Assembly: GCF_021130785.1 (NCBI RefSeq)
Contig: NC_060213.1
Location: 119,479,001 to 119,543,000 of the forward strand
Source: Homalodisca vitripennis
Lineage: Eukaryota > Arthropoda > Insecta > Hemiptera > Cicadellidae
Length of the DNA stretch: 64,000 nt
Direction: 5' to 3'
Numbering within the stretch: the stretch's first letter is position 1; each line of letters starts with the position of its first letter. This document shows positions 23,228 to 37,113 of the stretch, one piece after another. The notes under the pieces were generated by a model. It was not told where the DNA came from. It worked only from the letters and a program-made list of their open reading frames with translations, and made no database searches. Position numbers and translations under genes: made by a program.

Positions 23228-26200
23228 GTGAGTCAGAATATTCTTACATTACATTAAATATTCATTAATCCTAGGAATTTAAGTAAGAAGTTTCGTTTTC
23301 ATATCAAATTTTGCAGTTTGCACGTTTTGTAGGCATTTGTGCTGAGTTATTTAAGGAATTACTCTATGTATATCACATTAAAATGTAAAACAATTTATCT
23401 GGTAAATTTTAAGGCGTAAGATGGGGTTGTTATATGCGGATTTTGAGTTTATCTCTATTCATCCTTCCGCTAAATATACCGCCTGAAATTTCAGAAGACA
23501 GTTAGTGTCAGATATCAGGTGCATTCCTCACAGCATACCTTGTGCACTTGAAATGGAGCTAAACTTAACATTCTTACGGAAGTCATAATACATGAAGGGA
23601 ATAGGATCCTCCGTAAAAAGTTTTTATTAAGCGTAATTTATTTAACTACAGTGTAAACATTCATCTCTCAAAACTGCTATATTAAAACCAGCTTTAAACA
23701 TAATTCTATATTATTAAAACCTTATTTTTTCGTAACTGAACCAAATTTGAACACGACATTAAAAGAATGTTGGACACAGACACCTTCGGGAACTATTATA
23801 CAGTATGTTTAGTATGCTATTTATTGGCGTATTTTGTTTTTCTATGAATTATAACAGTCAAATTGATTGTGAAGTAGGTCCGACTGATGTGAGAAGTATC
23901 ACTTCCTACAAAGGCGACTCTATCAAGCATAACTATCAACATACTCTACCATGCCTACTAAGTGCTCCTTACTCTTTACCTATTTATTTAAAACTTAAAT
24001 AATAATACATTTCAATAAATATAATATAAGAAAATTACATGATTTTCGTGTTGTTTATAAAATATTATATGTAAACAAGTCAATCCCTGATGCTATAACC
24101 CATGTACATACTGTAAGATAAGATTACAAACACAACAAGTATTGCGATTGCAAACACAAACAATAATACTGTTATTATGATTATAAACCCAATTACTACA
24201 AGTGTTATGATTTCAGTACACGCTTAATGTTTAGTATTGCGATAAAACCATCGCTATGAAGGCTTCTTAATTTTGGCTAAGTTGATTACTCACTTCTGGT
24301 ACAAGAGCGGTTTTCCGTTCGAATAAATTGGTATATCTCAGCCACGATGCAAAATTCCACAAGTACTATAATTAATTGTTGATTTTGAATATAATTCTTT
24401 TAAATATTAATATTGACGTAAGTTTTAAAACTAATTCATTTCGAACTTTTTTGTTTTCAATGACTAAAACCAGCAATGAAGTTGTACGTGCTTAACCCTT
24501 CTGTTGAACCCTTCAGGTATTTTATTTGTTAATACCACGGTTAAAACAAATTAGTTTCGGGTTGTTTTAGGGATCGTGTTAATCATACTTAACTCGCAGC
24601 AATAAGTGGTCAAAATTTCGTGGTCGCCAAGGTTTGTGGTAACAGTCCTTATTTTTTTAATGTTGGGTTCAGCTTTACTTTATTGCTGGTCCTAAACTCA
24701 AAAATCAGATTGAAACAACCCTTCCTATCACGGCTTCATATCTACATATTTTTATGTGTAGAATTAATTTTATGCTCGCGTTGACGGAAAGGAATTGGCA
24801 GTAGGACCTAGGTTTTCAAAAGGCTACATATATTCAAAAAGTCAGTCAGTGGTATTTTTTCCAAACAACATGTCAGTGTCTTACATTCTGATGCTATTTC
24901 ATTAAATACTTCGTAAATTTGGGGCAAGTGGGACATAGCCTTGAGGGCTTTCCAAAAAAATAATACACCTGTATTTATACCAGGGACTCCAAGAATGTGT
25001 AATTTCAACTTTCAGTACAACCAGTTCAGAACTTTACAAGTGAAGGCGTAGCTAACAAATAAAGGTACTTCCTCATTTATAATATTATTAAGATCAGGAT
25101 TAGTATTAGGATGTATACACGACGCATGAAGTTTCACACTGTAGGGCTAAAGTTTGATATAATTATACGGCATATATCTGTAGGTGTGCAGTAAGGTGGA
25201 ACGTTATGAATGTCGACTGAACGGCTCTTACATACCGGAGGCTAAATATTTTAGGAATTTGTGTTGACAATATTTTGATGCACAAACAATACGCAGAGGA
25301 TAATCTCTTACGATAATCGGTGGTTGGTCATCTTACGTAAGCGTGCAATGAATAAATTGTGTACAAAAATAAAAATTAAAACTAATCTACAATTTTTTAA
25401 TACTATTGTTGTGTAAAGGTCTTTACCTAGACACGGGAAATATTAGCTATTCTGAACGTACTTCACTGCAGGCCGCTCGCGCTCAAGTGAAGAGGGAGAA
25501 GATGGATGGAGACCACAACGTAAGCGATTGATGGATTCACTAATCTGCTGAGGTCAGCACTATCGATTATTGGACGTCATTGCCATCAGATTGACTTTTT
25601 ACATCCGTCCAACTGAAACTTTATGTTGAAGCCAATTCGCTTTGGAGATACCGGGTTGTTTATGTTTTTGTACTCAACATTAAAAAATCAAAAAGTTTCA
25701 CTACAAACGAACAATCACTTTTTCACTAAAATAATTTTAAACCATCAACACAATAGTCACAAACGATTTTCATCGAAATAAACTATAACAAGAGTTATAT
25801 CGAAGTATCTGACAGAACGCATCGAAAGAGGCACAAACAGAGAACCCACGGACAGTCTGCTTTTTTACTTTTTGACCCTAAACTCAATAGAGCCATTTCC
25901 TTGGACCGAGAGGAGTGAAAGTTTTCAACTTCATAGGACCTTCTTACAAATTTTTAAATACTGTATTTACGATAGAGAACATATTCTATAAAAGAGTGCA
26001 TTAAAGCCAGCTCGTAAACGAGAAGAAGCTCGTGTGCAGTTGAGAATGCAGACGAAGGTTTTTATAACAGGTGTCGGTAGTGTTTTTAGTACAACATTCT
26101 TAAAATTGTTTACAAAAATTAGGCTTTTGCGAGGTCCAACAGAGAACACAGATACTCATCGATAAACGTAAAATTCCTGTCATTCTGGGACTATTCCCGA

Positions 26201-27260
26201 ACACTGACACTTTAACGTGCATTCCTTACCTTGTTCCTGTAATAATCAAAGCATTTAACACACCGCATTTACTCTTTTTAATTTTAGAACTGAGTCTAAT
26301 CAAGAGTTTATCTGTGTGGAATATATTATGTTACACGTGTTCGGTCCTACTAGTGTGAAGAAAGAAGTCAATGAATGTAGTAATTTGAGCCTCATATGTG
26401 AAATTGGTAACACAAGTCCTGACCATCGATAAAAACATTTTAAGGGATTATGGCAAGAAATTAAACATAGCGTACATGTGTTACAGCATTTCGTTACATG
26501 AGCCATTAGTGATATTATGAATCGTATTTCTGAGCACAAATAAATATATATGATATACAAATTTTATGTTTTAACGAGTAAATAATAAAAGTACTTAAAT
26601 TTTAACGAAATTCAGAGTATTTCGTTACAGAAAGCAAAGTTGGAAGGTCGGTACAATAAAACTGTGTTAGCGCCGCATAAAAACATCGTAAAGTATGAAC
26701 CTGTGTGTCTGGTGACAACACATTCTTCTCTCAACCCCCAAACCCACTTCCTAAAACGTATTCATTCAGTTAACCTATTAATTAGCTTGACACCAACTTG
26801 AGAAATTATACTCGTACATAAAAATATCAAAAGCCGAAAATGTCAACACATGAAATATCGTTTTTTTCAACTACATTAAAAACTTAATAAACAATAATAT
26901 GGTAAATCGTTTTGTGGTTCTAAATTATTGATAAACGTAATATATAGTTTTCTGGACAGGTAAAAAGCAAAGTTTTTAAGCAGCTCAGCACTGACTGGCC
27001 GATGTGAATAAAATGATGTTTACGTGTTTGTATGGCAGACAGTAATGACTACACCCCAACTAACCTCCAGTATTTATATTGTGACTGTTTTAAAGTTATA
27101 AAGTACTCAATACACTGAGTACTTGTAAAACACAAGTTACTTGTAAAATATTTCACGTACCAATTACATACTTAGGTGGTATATAAAAGTTTGATTGTTG
27201 TTTTCATCGTATTTCAGTTACAAACATTAAATCAAATGGAAATACAATTAAATTATAATA

Positions 27261-28339
27261 AGTAAATTGTATTAAAATTGCGATTTAAGCATTAAAATCG
27301 TATTGACCCAACAATTAGGGTAAGTAAGAAATCGGAATCAGAACAAACAAAAATCAAACCGATAAAAAATACAGTTGTTCCGTAAATTCAAATTTTTTTT
27401 ACGAAAAACTGCCACCATTTTGATACGGATTGAGATAAGTTCTGTTTTCTTTTATGAGTTCCTTTTAATAAAACTTTTAAAATAATACATGATTTGCCCT
27501 ATGCTCATATTTACAAGTATTTATATTCGAACACTCTACTATTAACTTTGGAACAATTGTATATATATTTTGATAAATATATTTTAAATGTGTGCACTTT
27601 TCCCGCACGCGTTTGTTTTGCAAACAATGAATTTACAAATATGATTAGACCAAACGAAATAAACAAGTTCGAAGGTTTTTAAATAAGTGTACATATATGA
27701 AATTTAACACAAATAGGCTATTGCAGTTTTTGTCATTTATTGTTAAGTTAAGTCAACATATTATTTAGACAATTGTAATATACATGTTTTGTTACAGTGC
27801 TGGATTTGTTAATTTTTGTAAAAGAATTGCTCAGAAATATAAAATCTGAATTTGGAATAAATTATGTGAGTTGGCAGATATTAAAACACAACTTCTTTAA
27901 TATAAATAGCTGGAATATTCAGATTTAATTTTTTCATGGTAAAAGAAGTTAAACATAGTGGACACAAAAACAAACTAATTATCAATTATATAAGACCATC
28001 TTGGTTGTCTCGTGTGTATGAATTCTTGTTCTTTTTGCTGGTATGTTTTGTGTCTGATTGTCTGGGTGCTCTGTGTAAATGTTTCCGTTTAATTTATTCA
28101 TATTGGTTATTTTTCTCGATTATCTCTTATTGGCCATGTTTTATTGATTGTTTGACACGATTTTTTGTTATCTTATAAATTAGACCCCTACCTTAGTTCT
28201 AAATTTATAAGCCAACATGAAATGAGAAAACTTATTAACTAGCAGGTAATTAATGGACTGTTGATAGGGGATAGTGTATTGTCACTGACAAGCAGTTAAC
28301 CATTGAAATAAGAATAACGTTGAATCTTACCTCAATGCC
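27261..28339. other. AT-rich DNA between duplication copy A and the LINE
   Basis: Frames at 27494-27682 and 27936-28178 (+) are rich in Phe, Tyr, Ile and Leu with no domain and are not supported. The 5' untranslated part of the LINE may begin within the last few hundred bases, but I cannot place its border. Confidence 0.4.
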
Positions 28340-29082
28340 ATGTCTCAAAAAACAAAAGTTTACTCTAGTGTTGAATCATGTAATGCCGACTTTAATCCAC
28401 CACAATATTATTATTTGTACTTCATCAGAACATTAGAAGTGTAAGAAAGAACTTTGATTTGTTTGCGGCGGTCGCCAATGGGTTTACTGTCCAGCCTGAT
28501 ATCATTATATTGACTGAAGCATGGCTATCCACTGAGAATGACGCCTCAGTGTTTTCACTTGATGGATGTAATATGATAGCTGTTGGCAGTACAAACAGAT
28601 GTAGCGGAATAATAGTTTATTATAAATCTAACATAAGATTTCAGCGCCGAGAAGTCAGTTTGCGAGGAGCTGATTCGTTGTTGGCGTGTTTTACCCTTAG
28701 TTTTACCCTGTAATAATTATACGTTTTTTTTATTTTAACAATCTATAGGTGGCATGAAATTTCAATATGTGATTTTTTAGAACATTTTAAGATATGTTTG
28801 GATGCAATAAGCGGAAGTAAACTTTTTTGTCTTGGAGATATGAACATTAATACTAAGCTTGATAACAATCATATTGATAACTATACAGAGATTACAAGTA
28901 GTTTCGGGTTTGAGCAGTTAATTGACGTCGATACTAGGGTTACTGATACTACCACTAGCTGTATAGATCACGTCCTGTTTAGAACTCAGCGCCCTACCGT
29001 GGCTATTCCAGCTGTCATAAACTCGTTAATTACGGATCATCGCACTATCTGCCTGTCCGTATGTGTAGACAAGGCTGAATAA
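28340..29082 (+). pseudogene. LINE ORF2 N-terminus: apurinic-type endonuclease domain
   Basis: A likely ATG at 28340 leads into a short frame. A 1-nt shift near 28420 opens HQNIRSVRKNFDLF, the usual start of the endonuclease, then DIIILTEAWLS with the catalytic Glu. A break near 28710-28800 is followed by LGDMNINT (catalytic Asp region), TSCIDHVLF and LITDHRTICLSV with the terminal catalytic DH pair. The domain nicks target DNA to prime reverse transcription. It lacks part of its middle and cannot be active. Confidence 0.8.
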
Positions 29083-29088
29083 AATAAT

Positions 29089-30147
29089 TTGCTTAGTAAG
29101 CGTAGATATTCCAGTGACTTAAAACTGATAAACAATCTGTTAGAGCTTGAATCTTTGGATAGTGTATTTATGAGCAGTGATGTAAAGAGCTCGTGTAATA
29201 AGTTTATTTATATTATAAACGAGGTGATCGCCCTCTCTAAAATTGAGATAAAAATTAAATTCAACGTAAATAAATCTAAAAAATTGAAACCATGGATGAC
29301 AAATGGCCTTCTTAAAACTATGGCGATTAAAAATTAAATTTGAAATTTTTAGAACAAAAATTGAAAAGTGGATTAAAGACGCTTAAAAGCGTTATTACAA
29401 GAGGTTGTTTGATAAATGTTCGAATAACCTACGTCAGCGGTGGAATGTAATTAACACATTGAGTGGGCTAGTCCCAACGATGAAATATGTTGACAAAACA
29501 TTAACTCTAGAGACAGGCAGTGAACTGACAAGAAATCATCAACTAATTGTGGACGAATTGTTTTTTATTATTGGAGCTACTGATCTAGCTGCCTCACTTA
29601 AAATAACCAAATGAGCACCAAAGACTTGACTATCAGAGGGTGTTCAGGACTTAGTCGCCTCCTCATTCCATTTTTTGGCTTCCTATAGCAGGAAATAAAT
29701 TAGTAAAATTGTTAAACTCCATGTCTGAAAATAAGGCACCTGGTGCTGATTCTATCTCTAGTTTCATAGTAAAAAATATCTCATCACACATAATTCCAGT
29801 TCTAACACATAATTTTAATAAGAGTTTGAGTGAGGGGTTTGAGTGATGTTTCCTTTGAAAATAAAAATTGCCAAAATTGTGCCTGTGTTTAAGAAAGGAC
29901 AAAGTACGTCCGACGAAAACTATAGGCCAATATCAGTAATTTCAGTTTTGTCAAATTTAATATAAAAAACCGTTAAATCAAGACGTGTGCCATTTTTAGA
30001 CCATTATAACTTTATAGCTTCAATAAAATGTGGTTTTAGAGAAGGAATGAACACGGAAATGGATCTAAAAAATTTTATATCACGAATTCAATTAAATTGA
30101 AATAATCCAAAAAGCTCCAAAGCATCAGGTTTGTTTTTGGATATAAG
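29089..30147 (+). pseudogene. LINE ORF2 linker and RT N-terminal half
   Basis: Frames 29089-29337 (KLKPWMTNGLLKTM, a typical endonuclease-to-RT linker motif) and 29405-29614 are followed, in other frames, by IVPVFKKGQSTSDENYRPIS (about 29876-29940). Next come CGFREGMNTEMDL (about 30025) and FLDI ending at 30147. These are RT motifs 0 to A. Several shifts and a stop or two break the frame. Confidence 0.75.
30144..30147. other. Target-site duplication TAAG, left copy
   Basis: TAAG directly precedes the left LTR and directly follows the right LTR (39972-39975). Four-base duplications are usual for Gypsy-group integrases. Confidence 0.85.
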
Positions 30148-30612
30148 TGTAACGCGACCGATTTGGGGATTAATTGGTATCCGCTGCCACCACCGGATGA
30201 TTCCGGAAATAGAAATAAAGTTTGTGCAACAACGTTTGAATTTTAAAAACACTGTTTATTAATGGTTAATCTATAAAAATTACACAATTTAGATTGGTTA
30301 AAAAGGGGAGAGCACTTCTGAATGATATAAAGTATTGAATTACATTATTGAAAGAATTTAGAAAAGTTTTAAAATAGGGCGACAGACAGTTACATGTCTA
30401 CGAGTCTGAGGCCTGAACTAGACTAGCTTCCCAGCACACGCAGGTGCTGACTCTGCATTGTCAGCAGTCTTACTGCTGACCTCCTCAACAGTGCTGTACA
30501 CTTTACAATTATTATGTCTTTAGTTAAATTTTAACAATGAACGAAATTTTTATAAAACCAAATAAAGCATAATTTCTTGAATTATTGTTAATATTGGGTT
30601 CGGGTCGTTACA
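30148..30612 (-). repeat. 3' LTR of element 2
   Basis: Starts TGTAACGCGACC and ends GGGTCGTTACA on the plus strand. It is the same length as the right LTR and differs from it only around positions 30217, 30254-30262 and 30397. Confidence 0.95.
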
Positions 30613-30628
30613 TCACCCTCTCCTCTGG
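30613..30628 (-). promoter_or_regulatory. Polypurine tract of element 2
   Basis: Immediately inside the 3' LTR the minus strand reads CCAGAGGAGAGGGTGA. This is the expected purine-rich primer for plus-strand DNA synthesis. Confidence 0.85.
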
Positions 30629-30907
30629 AAAAGATGTGTCATAGGATTAAAGTGATGGCACATCTTGAATCTATTACATTCGTATGTTAATGACTTATTT
30701 GTAATTTTAAAAATGTTTTTATTTTCTTTGAAGTGATCCCCACATTATTAATACATATTACTAATCTAAGTTTACATAATCATGATACTATTAAGATTTA
30801 GAATTATTACTAATATACAATATTTCTTTTCAGAGTCACAAGCCGGTCAGAGTCTTTTGATTTGTCACTTTAAAGATTTTAAAAATTTTCACGTTTTTTT
30901 TCACTAC
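30629..30907. other. Untranslated region between env and polypurine tract
   Basis: AT-rich, without a supported frame. The plus-strand frame 30782-30964 lies antisense to the env end and is not supported. Confidence 0.5.
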
Positions 30908-32829
30908 TTAATCATGAGGGGGGGTCATCCGAACAAAGGAGGCTTCGTGGATGATCTCTGCTAATGGAGTTCCTTCCTCCACCCTCACCGTCAGTTGGCT
31001 CTGGTCTGGGCCGCTTGTGCTCTGAGTTTGTCTTTGCTGCCGACTGGTCGTGCAAAGGCGTCTTATTCTCCTATGACATATAAAAACTACGAGCAGTACA
31101 CAATTTAAACTTACAACTACATACATGACAATAAAATTATAATTCTTATTTACATCAATGACGACAGGTCGGTTTATATTAGATCCTTGCAATAATGAAT
31201 TTAGTCCTATTTCTATATGATCATCAATTAGATTCTTTTTTATATCTTTTAGCGTTTCAAAAGTTAATTTATTGTTTAATAATATAAGAGCGGTTTCATT
31301 CGGCTGCAATATGTTTATTTTCGCTATATGAAGGTGCGTAACATTTCTTTTATAAACTATATTGCCTCTAATCCTCGAAAATATCTTACCACTTTTTCCA
31401 AAAATATCACACCTTGATATCTGTTTTATGATACCTGAGGTGTTAACAACAACTTCTAAATAATCTTTTACAATGTCTGTTTTAATTACAGATGTATCAT
31501 CTTCAATATTTCTAAAACAATTTAATATTACTTTGTAGGGTTCTGCAACACTATAAATCCAATCATTACAATTTTGTAACCAAAACGGTGAATTTACATT
31601 CTCAGTTAGAACTCTGTTACACTTTTTAGTTACAGAACTTAATCCCATAAACAGTGAATAGATGCAACCATCGACTGTATGGTGTAGTACACTTATTGAA
31701 TTTGGACAAATTTTAACATAACTGTGCCTACATTGAACATATTCATCTGAGGTGAGAGGTACATAGTACTGCCTATCTTTAAATATCAGCAAGTAATCGT
31801 GTTCAATTTTCCAAACTAACCAATGTCTTAACCTAGGTTGATAAAGTGGTATCACTTCTATTTTATAGGTTTCAAATTGTCTATCAATTGAGCTTAATGG
31901 TACTGTAACAATCAATCTTATGCTAGCTGGATTAGCTAATGCTTGTGCTGTACAAAGATCATAATACAAAAATATATCTTCTCATTTACAGGAACAATTA
32001 GTTTCAAATGAGATGGTATACTCTTCTCAATTTTATTCAAAACTTTTGTAAAATCATGTGGATTTAGTAATTTACTGCTTATCTTACCAGAGTATATAAG
32101 TTCTAATGCTTGCCTAAACTCTACTACTCTTAGCTTAGCTTCATCAACAGTTTGACCTAAATGTCTTAACATTGTTGTAATCGCCATATGTTTTGCTAAG
32201 GACTGATGCATCATTATATTCTGTTCATTGAAGTTTGTTAATGATGTTATTAACCTGTCGTTGGCTGTAGATAACTTAATCATTATCTCATGAATAGCTT
32301 TAGTGTTACTTACAATTCAAGAATTAATATCTTTCATCAAAGTTATTTGTGTATGACTCGAACTAACAACTGTACCACTTACTAACTTTAGTTCGTCTAC
32401 CTTGGTATTTACATGTTCTAAATCTTCACTAGTCGGTACACCAAATAACCACTTTAATGCATAACCTCCTGCATTTATGAGTCCACGCTTATTTCTGGAA
32501 TTTCCAGCAGGTGGCAAAAGTTTTAACAAGTCGGTTATATCACTCTCATACTGTTAGATTCCTTCCTTCACTCTTATATATTCAAACTCGAAGTCTTCAT
32601 CCCAGACGTTTACACTGATATTTTTAAACTTTTCTAATTCTGCACATCTTTCTTTTAATGGTACCAGTTCATCAAGGATTTCTACTAGATCAAAGTCTAA
32701 AACGATTCTCCATTCATCTCCGGATATCACAGAGTCTTCTAGCTTCCTAAACACAACTCCTTGGCTCATTTCAGCTGCTTTGACCATCGTAATAATCATT
32801 AGTACTGTAACAAAGGTTATACTTGACAT
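30908..32829 (-). pseudogene. env of element 2, baculovirus F-like glycoprotein with two stops and one shift
   Basis: The frame from the ATG at 32829 starts with a hydrophobic signal-peptide-like segment and continues through in-frame stops at 32554-32556 (TAA) and 32317-32319 (TGA). A shift at about 31936-31969 moves the rest to frame 31969-30908. A furin-type site (RNKR) is followed by the conserved fusion-peptide-like GLINAGGYALKWLFG. Near the C-terminus lies a membrane anchor, then a basic cytoplasmic tail ending at 30908. The protein family mediates membrane fusion in baculoviruses and infectious insect errantiviruses. This copy cannot make a full product as assembled. Confidence 0.88.
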
Positions 32830-33273
32830 CTATAATCTAACCTTTAATTTATGTTATGCATATTCAATGTTGTTTAACTAACTTCTCCTTATTATAATAT
32901 AACACAATTAATCTTCTTAAAGTAACTCGATTTGTCCTTTCACTTCTTACAACTTTTTTTCTTCTGGCCTTCTGTATTAGTACTCTCAGTAATCTCATGT
33001 GCTTGTGTGGATATACTCAGACAATTTTTAATCTTCAGGGTAGGCCTACCTTTTTTTTTTGTTTTCTCTCACACAACATTCAAACTCATTCAGCAACATT
33101 CGTTTCACATTTTCTCTTCTGTCAAACTGATCATTTTCACTTCATTCGCTACTGAGTTGTAATCCTACAAGATGAAATTTCGAGAATACACAACAACTTC
33201 GGCTTTTTCTTACTTCTCTCATGATATAACACTTTACTTCTACATTATTATAGTACAACTTGTATGCTTCTAT
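32830..33273. other. Spacer between pol and env of element 2
   Basis: The plus-strand frames here (32932-33162 and 33172-33363) are antisense to the element and not supported. A splice acceptor for subgenomic env RNA would be expected in this spacer, but I could not single one out. Confidence 0.45.
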
Positions 33274-36200
33274 TTACAACTCAACTTCATAGTCTTCCAG
33301 TCTGGATGGCTTCCTCCTTTCCCTGACTGGTCTTTCATTGTTTCCTTCTTGGGCAGGTTGTAATCCACTCGGTCCGGCTTGCTCTGCTGCTTGGCTTGGT
33401 ACTGTTGGATCTTCAACCTCCTCTTCTGCATCACTTGCTTCTTCTTCGAGGCTTACTCCTCTTCTTGCTTCCTTGCTAGGAACTTCTAGTGCTTCTTCAT
33501 TTTCATTCCCATGGAATTCTTCTACGCTGTCTTCGCTTTCTTCTTCTTTGTTTTTCAGTTCAACTACTGGCTTGATTCTATTCACGTGCACTTTGACGTT
33601 TTTCCCTCTTATTCTTAAAGCTACATTTAACTCAGATACGATTTCTACTATTTTGTATGGACCTTTCCATAACTGTGAGAGTTTTTTAACTCTGCCCTTT
33701 TTTATGTGTGGTACATGCAGGTACACTAACTGTCCGACATAATACTCACTTTCTTTCGACTTCTTGTCGTAATGCTTCTTTTGAGCTTTCCTTGCCTTTT
33801 CCTGGCAGTGTTTCGATATTTCTTGAATCTCTTTTAATCTGGTTCGTAGATCTTCCACGTAATCTGACTAGACATCTGTGTCCTCAGTTATAGTGAGATC
33901 TGCTTCTAAGGGTGTTTCCATCTTCTTTCCGTACACCATTTCAAAAGGGGTGTACCCTGTACACTCGTGTTCTTGGCTGTTGTATGCCATGTTGATCATA
34001 GGTAACAGTTCGTCCCAGTCTGACTGGTTTTTGTTGACAAAGTGGCTCAGCATTTTAGGGATGGTTCGGTGTACTCTCTCTGTCCGTCCGTTACTCATAG
34101 GGTGGTAAGCAGTCGTCTGTAATTTTTTTATTTTCAGTAGTTTGCAAACATTCTGAATCAGTTCTGATGTAAAATTCTTCCCTTGGTCTGTAATTAATTC
34201 TTTTGGTACTCCGATTGACGTTATAAGTTTCTGAACAAATGCTCGTGCTATGGTTTCAGCTGTTTGATCTGGTAATGCTATAAATATTCCGAATCTTGTA
34301 AAATGGTCGATAACAGTTAATATGTACTTGTTATTTGATCTAGTTAACGGTAAGGGACCTACTATGTCGCATGCTAATCTATAACCAAATTCACTCACTT
34401 CTTGAAACTTCCCTAATGGTGCTTTTGATTTTCCATAGTCTGTTCGTCTGTTGCATGAGTCACATGATCGTACGAATGCTAGTACATCTGCTCTCATTTT
34501 TGGCCAGTAGAATTTATCTTGAATTCTTAATATGGTCTTCTTCATTCCTCCATGTCCACTCGTTGGTAAATCATGATGTAGTCGTATTACTTTCTCTCTC
34601 AATTCTCTTGGTATTACAATTAATTTTTCATCTTCTTTCTTGAAGTACACTACTCCTTGGGGACTTGTTTTGAAATGTTCATGCATTTTCAGTTTTTGAC
34701 ATTCTTTACCTTCCTTTTGAGCTGCTTTAATCGCGTCTATATCTAATAAAGGTAACTTTACACACTCATTTTTGTATACTACTCTACTTAGACAATCTGC
34801 ATTTTTGTTTTTCACACCGGGTTTGTGGTAAACTTTGTAATCATACTCAGCTAATTTCAAAGCCCATCTTGTTAATCTACTTTAAGGATCTTTTAATGAT
34901 AGTAACCATTTGATTGCACTGTGATCCGTGTAAAGAGAAAAAGATCTTCCATAAAGATAACATCTGAAGTACTTAACTGCCCAAACTACAGCTAATAACT
35001 CTCTTTCGGTTACACTGTAGTTCTGTTCTGCGGAATTCAACTGTCTTGATGCATACGCTATAGGATGTTCTACACCGTTTATTTCCTGTCCTAGCACTGC
35101 ACCAATCGCTACGTTGCTGGCATCTGTGCTAAGAATGAAAGATTTTGAAAAGTCTGGGTAGATTAACAAGGGTTCAGTGGTTAGTTTTTCTTTTAGTTTT
35201 TTGAAAGCTGTCTCACAATCTGGTGTCCAATTAAATTTTTCATTCTTTTTGATCAATTTAGTTAATGGTTTGGCTATGTCCGCAAAGTTTGGAACATGCC
35301 TTCTGTAGTAACTGCATAATCCAATGAATCCTCTGATTTCTTTCTCATTCTTTGGCTGAGGGAACTCCTTTACAGCTTCAATCTTTTTCGGACAAGGCTT
35401 TACTCCTTGATTCGTGATTATATGTCCTAAGAAATTAATTTCGGGTTTTGCAATTTGGCATTTCTTTAGCTGCACACTTAAGTTTACCTCTTTAAACCTC
35501 TCTAGCACGTCACTCAAATCTTGTGCATGCTGTTCTATTGTCGGGCTGTAGACTAAGATGTCATCCATGTATGGTAAACAAGACTTTCCTTTCAGTCCTG
35601 ATAAAGTGGTATCAATCAACCTCTGGAAAACTGCAGGGGAGTTTATAAGACCCATGGGCATTCTGGTATATTCATAATGTCCTGTTGGAGTACTGAAAGC
35701 TGTTTTCTCTTGGCTGTCAGGATGCATTTTAATTTGGAAGAATCCCGAATTCATATCTAACGCAGTAAAGAATTTACTTCCACCAAGCATGTCAAGTGTT
35801 TCGTGGATATCTGGTAAAGGATAAACTTCTGGTACTGTGCATGAGTTCAGATCTCTGTAGTCGATGCACATTCTGTGAGTTACAACACCATCTGGACCAG
35901 GTTTCTTTGGCACTATGACCACTGGTGCTGACCATGGTGATACACTCGGTATTATGATTCCTTTATCTAGTTGTTCCTCTATCAGATCTTGTATCACTTG
36001 TTTCTGTGCATGAGGCACTCTGTATGGCCTTTTGTTAATGGGAGGGTGGTCTCCTGTGTTAATTTTGTGGCTTACTTTTGCTGTACATCCTAAATTTTCA
36101 ATTCCTCCAAGGCTAAACAAATTTCCAAATCGATGAAGTACGTTTCTAATCTTTGCTTTTTCTTCTGGTCTCAAATGCTCTATCTTTTCTTCTAATTTTC

Positions 36201-37113
36201 TTCTGAATTCGTCGCTTTTTTTAGATACTGTGTTGACCCTTTTTGGTTCTGTCGAATTCTTTGGTTTTAAATGAGGTTCTTCTAATTTACAGATCAGAGT
36301 GTTCTTGTACATTGTTAAATCTTCTGGGCTTGTATTAACTACTTTCGTCCAACAAGTTCCATTTCTTACTGTAGTTAGACTTCTGGCTACATAAATTCCA
36401 TGAATTTTTACGAGTGCTGGTTCTGTAATTACAACTTTGTTCTCAATTTCTTGCTTTCGTTGTTTCACATTTTTCCCCAATTTTAGTTGTACTAACATTT
36501 CTGAACGGGCAGGTATGTTGAGGTTAGTTCTGCAGTATGCTGGAAGATTTTCAGGCAAGTTTTCGTTTTCGTTAGGCTTCACTTGCGCGTTGATTGAGCG
36601 ATCGGGTTCTACTTGGAAGGTTTGAGTTCGCTTGGTGGCTATACCAAGTCCACTCACACAATCATTTGTAGTTTCTTTGTCTCGTTCGTATAGGTTGACT
36701 GCGTCACAACCTTCAATACTTAAGACATATCGTTCTAAATCAATGACAGCTCTTTTCCACCTAAGCACATCGTACCCTATAACTGCAATATAATCGTCAG
36801 GCAAGTCTGCTATTATGAACGTACACGTCATTTCTGTGTCTCCTAGCTTTATAGTCTGTTTTACTTGACCGTAGGTGTGCATTATGGCTCCTGTGATGCC
36901 ATGTACACGAACATCAGTCGGTGAGATAGGTCCTTGGGTGACCGTTTTTCTCTATCATCGAGATTTGTGCCCCAGTATCAATTATTACTGGCCCATTGAC
37001 ACTCCCAATGGTTCCATGAGCTAGTAGTTCATAGTTGTTTTCCTGCTCAGTGATGTATGCAATTTTAGGTTTTTTCTTCGCCTGTCCAAACCTTATCTTG
37101 TGTAGGTTCAGAT
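33274..37113 (-). pseudogene. pol of element 2: protease, RT, RNase H, integrase
   Basis: Protease appears upstream of 36882 as VIIDTGAQISMI, in the -1 frame relative to gag, with a 1-nt shift near 36945-36960. One frame then runs from 36882 to 33274 with in-frame stops at 34882-34884 (TAA) and 33868-33870 (TAG). RT shows RMCIDYRDLN, ALDMNSGFFQI, MPMGLINSPAVFQ and the catalytic YMDD. RNase H shows LSTDASN, TERELLAV and YTDHSAIKW. Integrase shows the HHCC module (HHDLPTSGH, CDSC), DIVGPL, ITDQGKNF and NGRTERVH. A GPY/F motif (LWKGPYKIVEIV) and an acidic tail ending at 33274 follow. Sequence beyond each stop keeps aligning with element 1, so the stops are nonsense mutations. Confidence 0.93.

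Larger units (their letters stand above)
22830..27260 (+). repeat. Segmental duplication, copy A
   Basis: This segment matches 43190-52470 in the same orientation, block by block. TTAAATACATGA at 22833 pairs with 43193, and the receptor exon pairs with exon B. GCGATAAAACCATCGCTATGAA at 24238 matches 44176. Other matches are the GTCAGTCAGTGGTATTTTT block (24841 versus 44739), the AGATCAGGATTAG block (25091 versus 46347), CTATTCTGAACGTACTTC (25448 versus 47750), and TATTTCACGTACCAATTACATAC-like (27150 versus 52360). Copy A is about 4.4 kb; copy B is about twice as long because of insertions. ORFs inside it other than the exon (23805-24002, 24808-25008, 25967-26149, 26300-26560) are not shared as open frames and are not supported. 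Confidence 0.85.
28340..30147 (+). mobile_element. LINE (non-LTR retrotransposon), 5' part, split by Gypsy element 2
   Basis: The segment carries an endonuclease domain followed by the first RT motifs, and stops inside the RT at the left border of the Gypsy element. The coding sequence resumes at 39976 after one copy of a 4-bp target-site duplication. Layout and motifs fit the Jockey/CR1 group of LINEs; I cannot fix the clade by eye. There are several frameshifts, so the element was dead or has decayed. Confidence 0.85.

Noticed and set aside
33338..33742. Plus-strand Ser-rich ORF of 134 codons
   Set aside because: It is the antisense shadow of the acidic integrase tail of Gypsy element 2.
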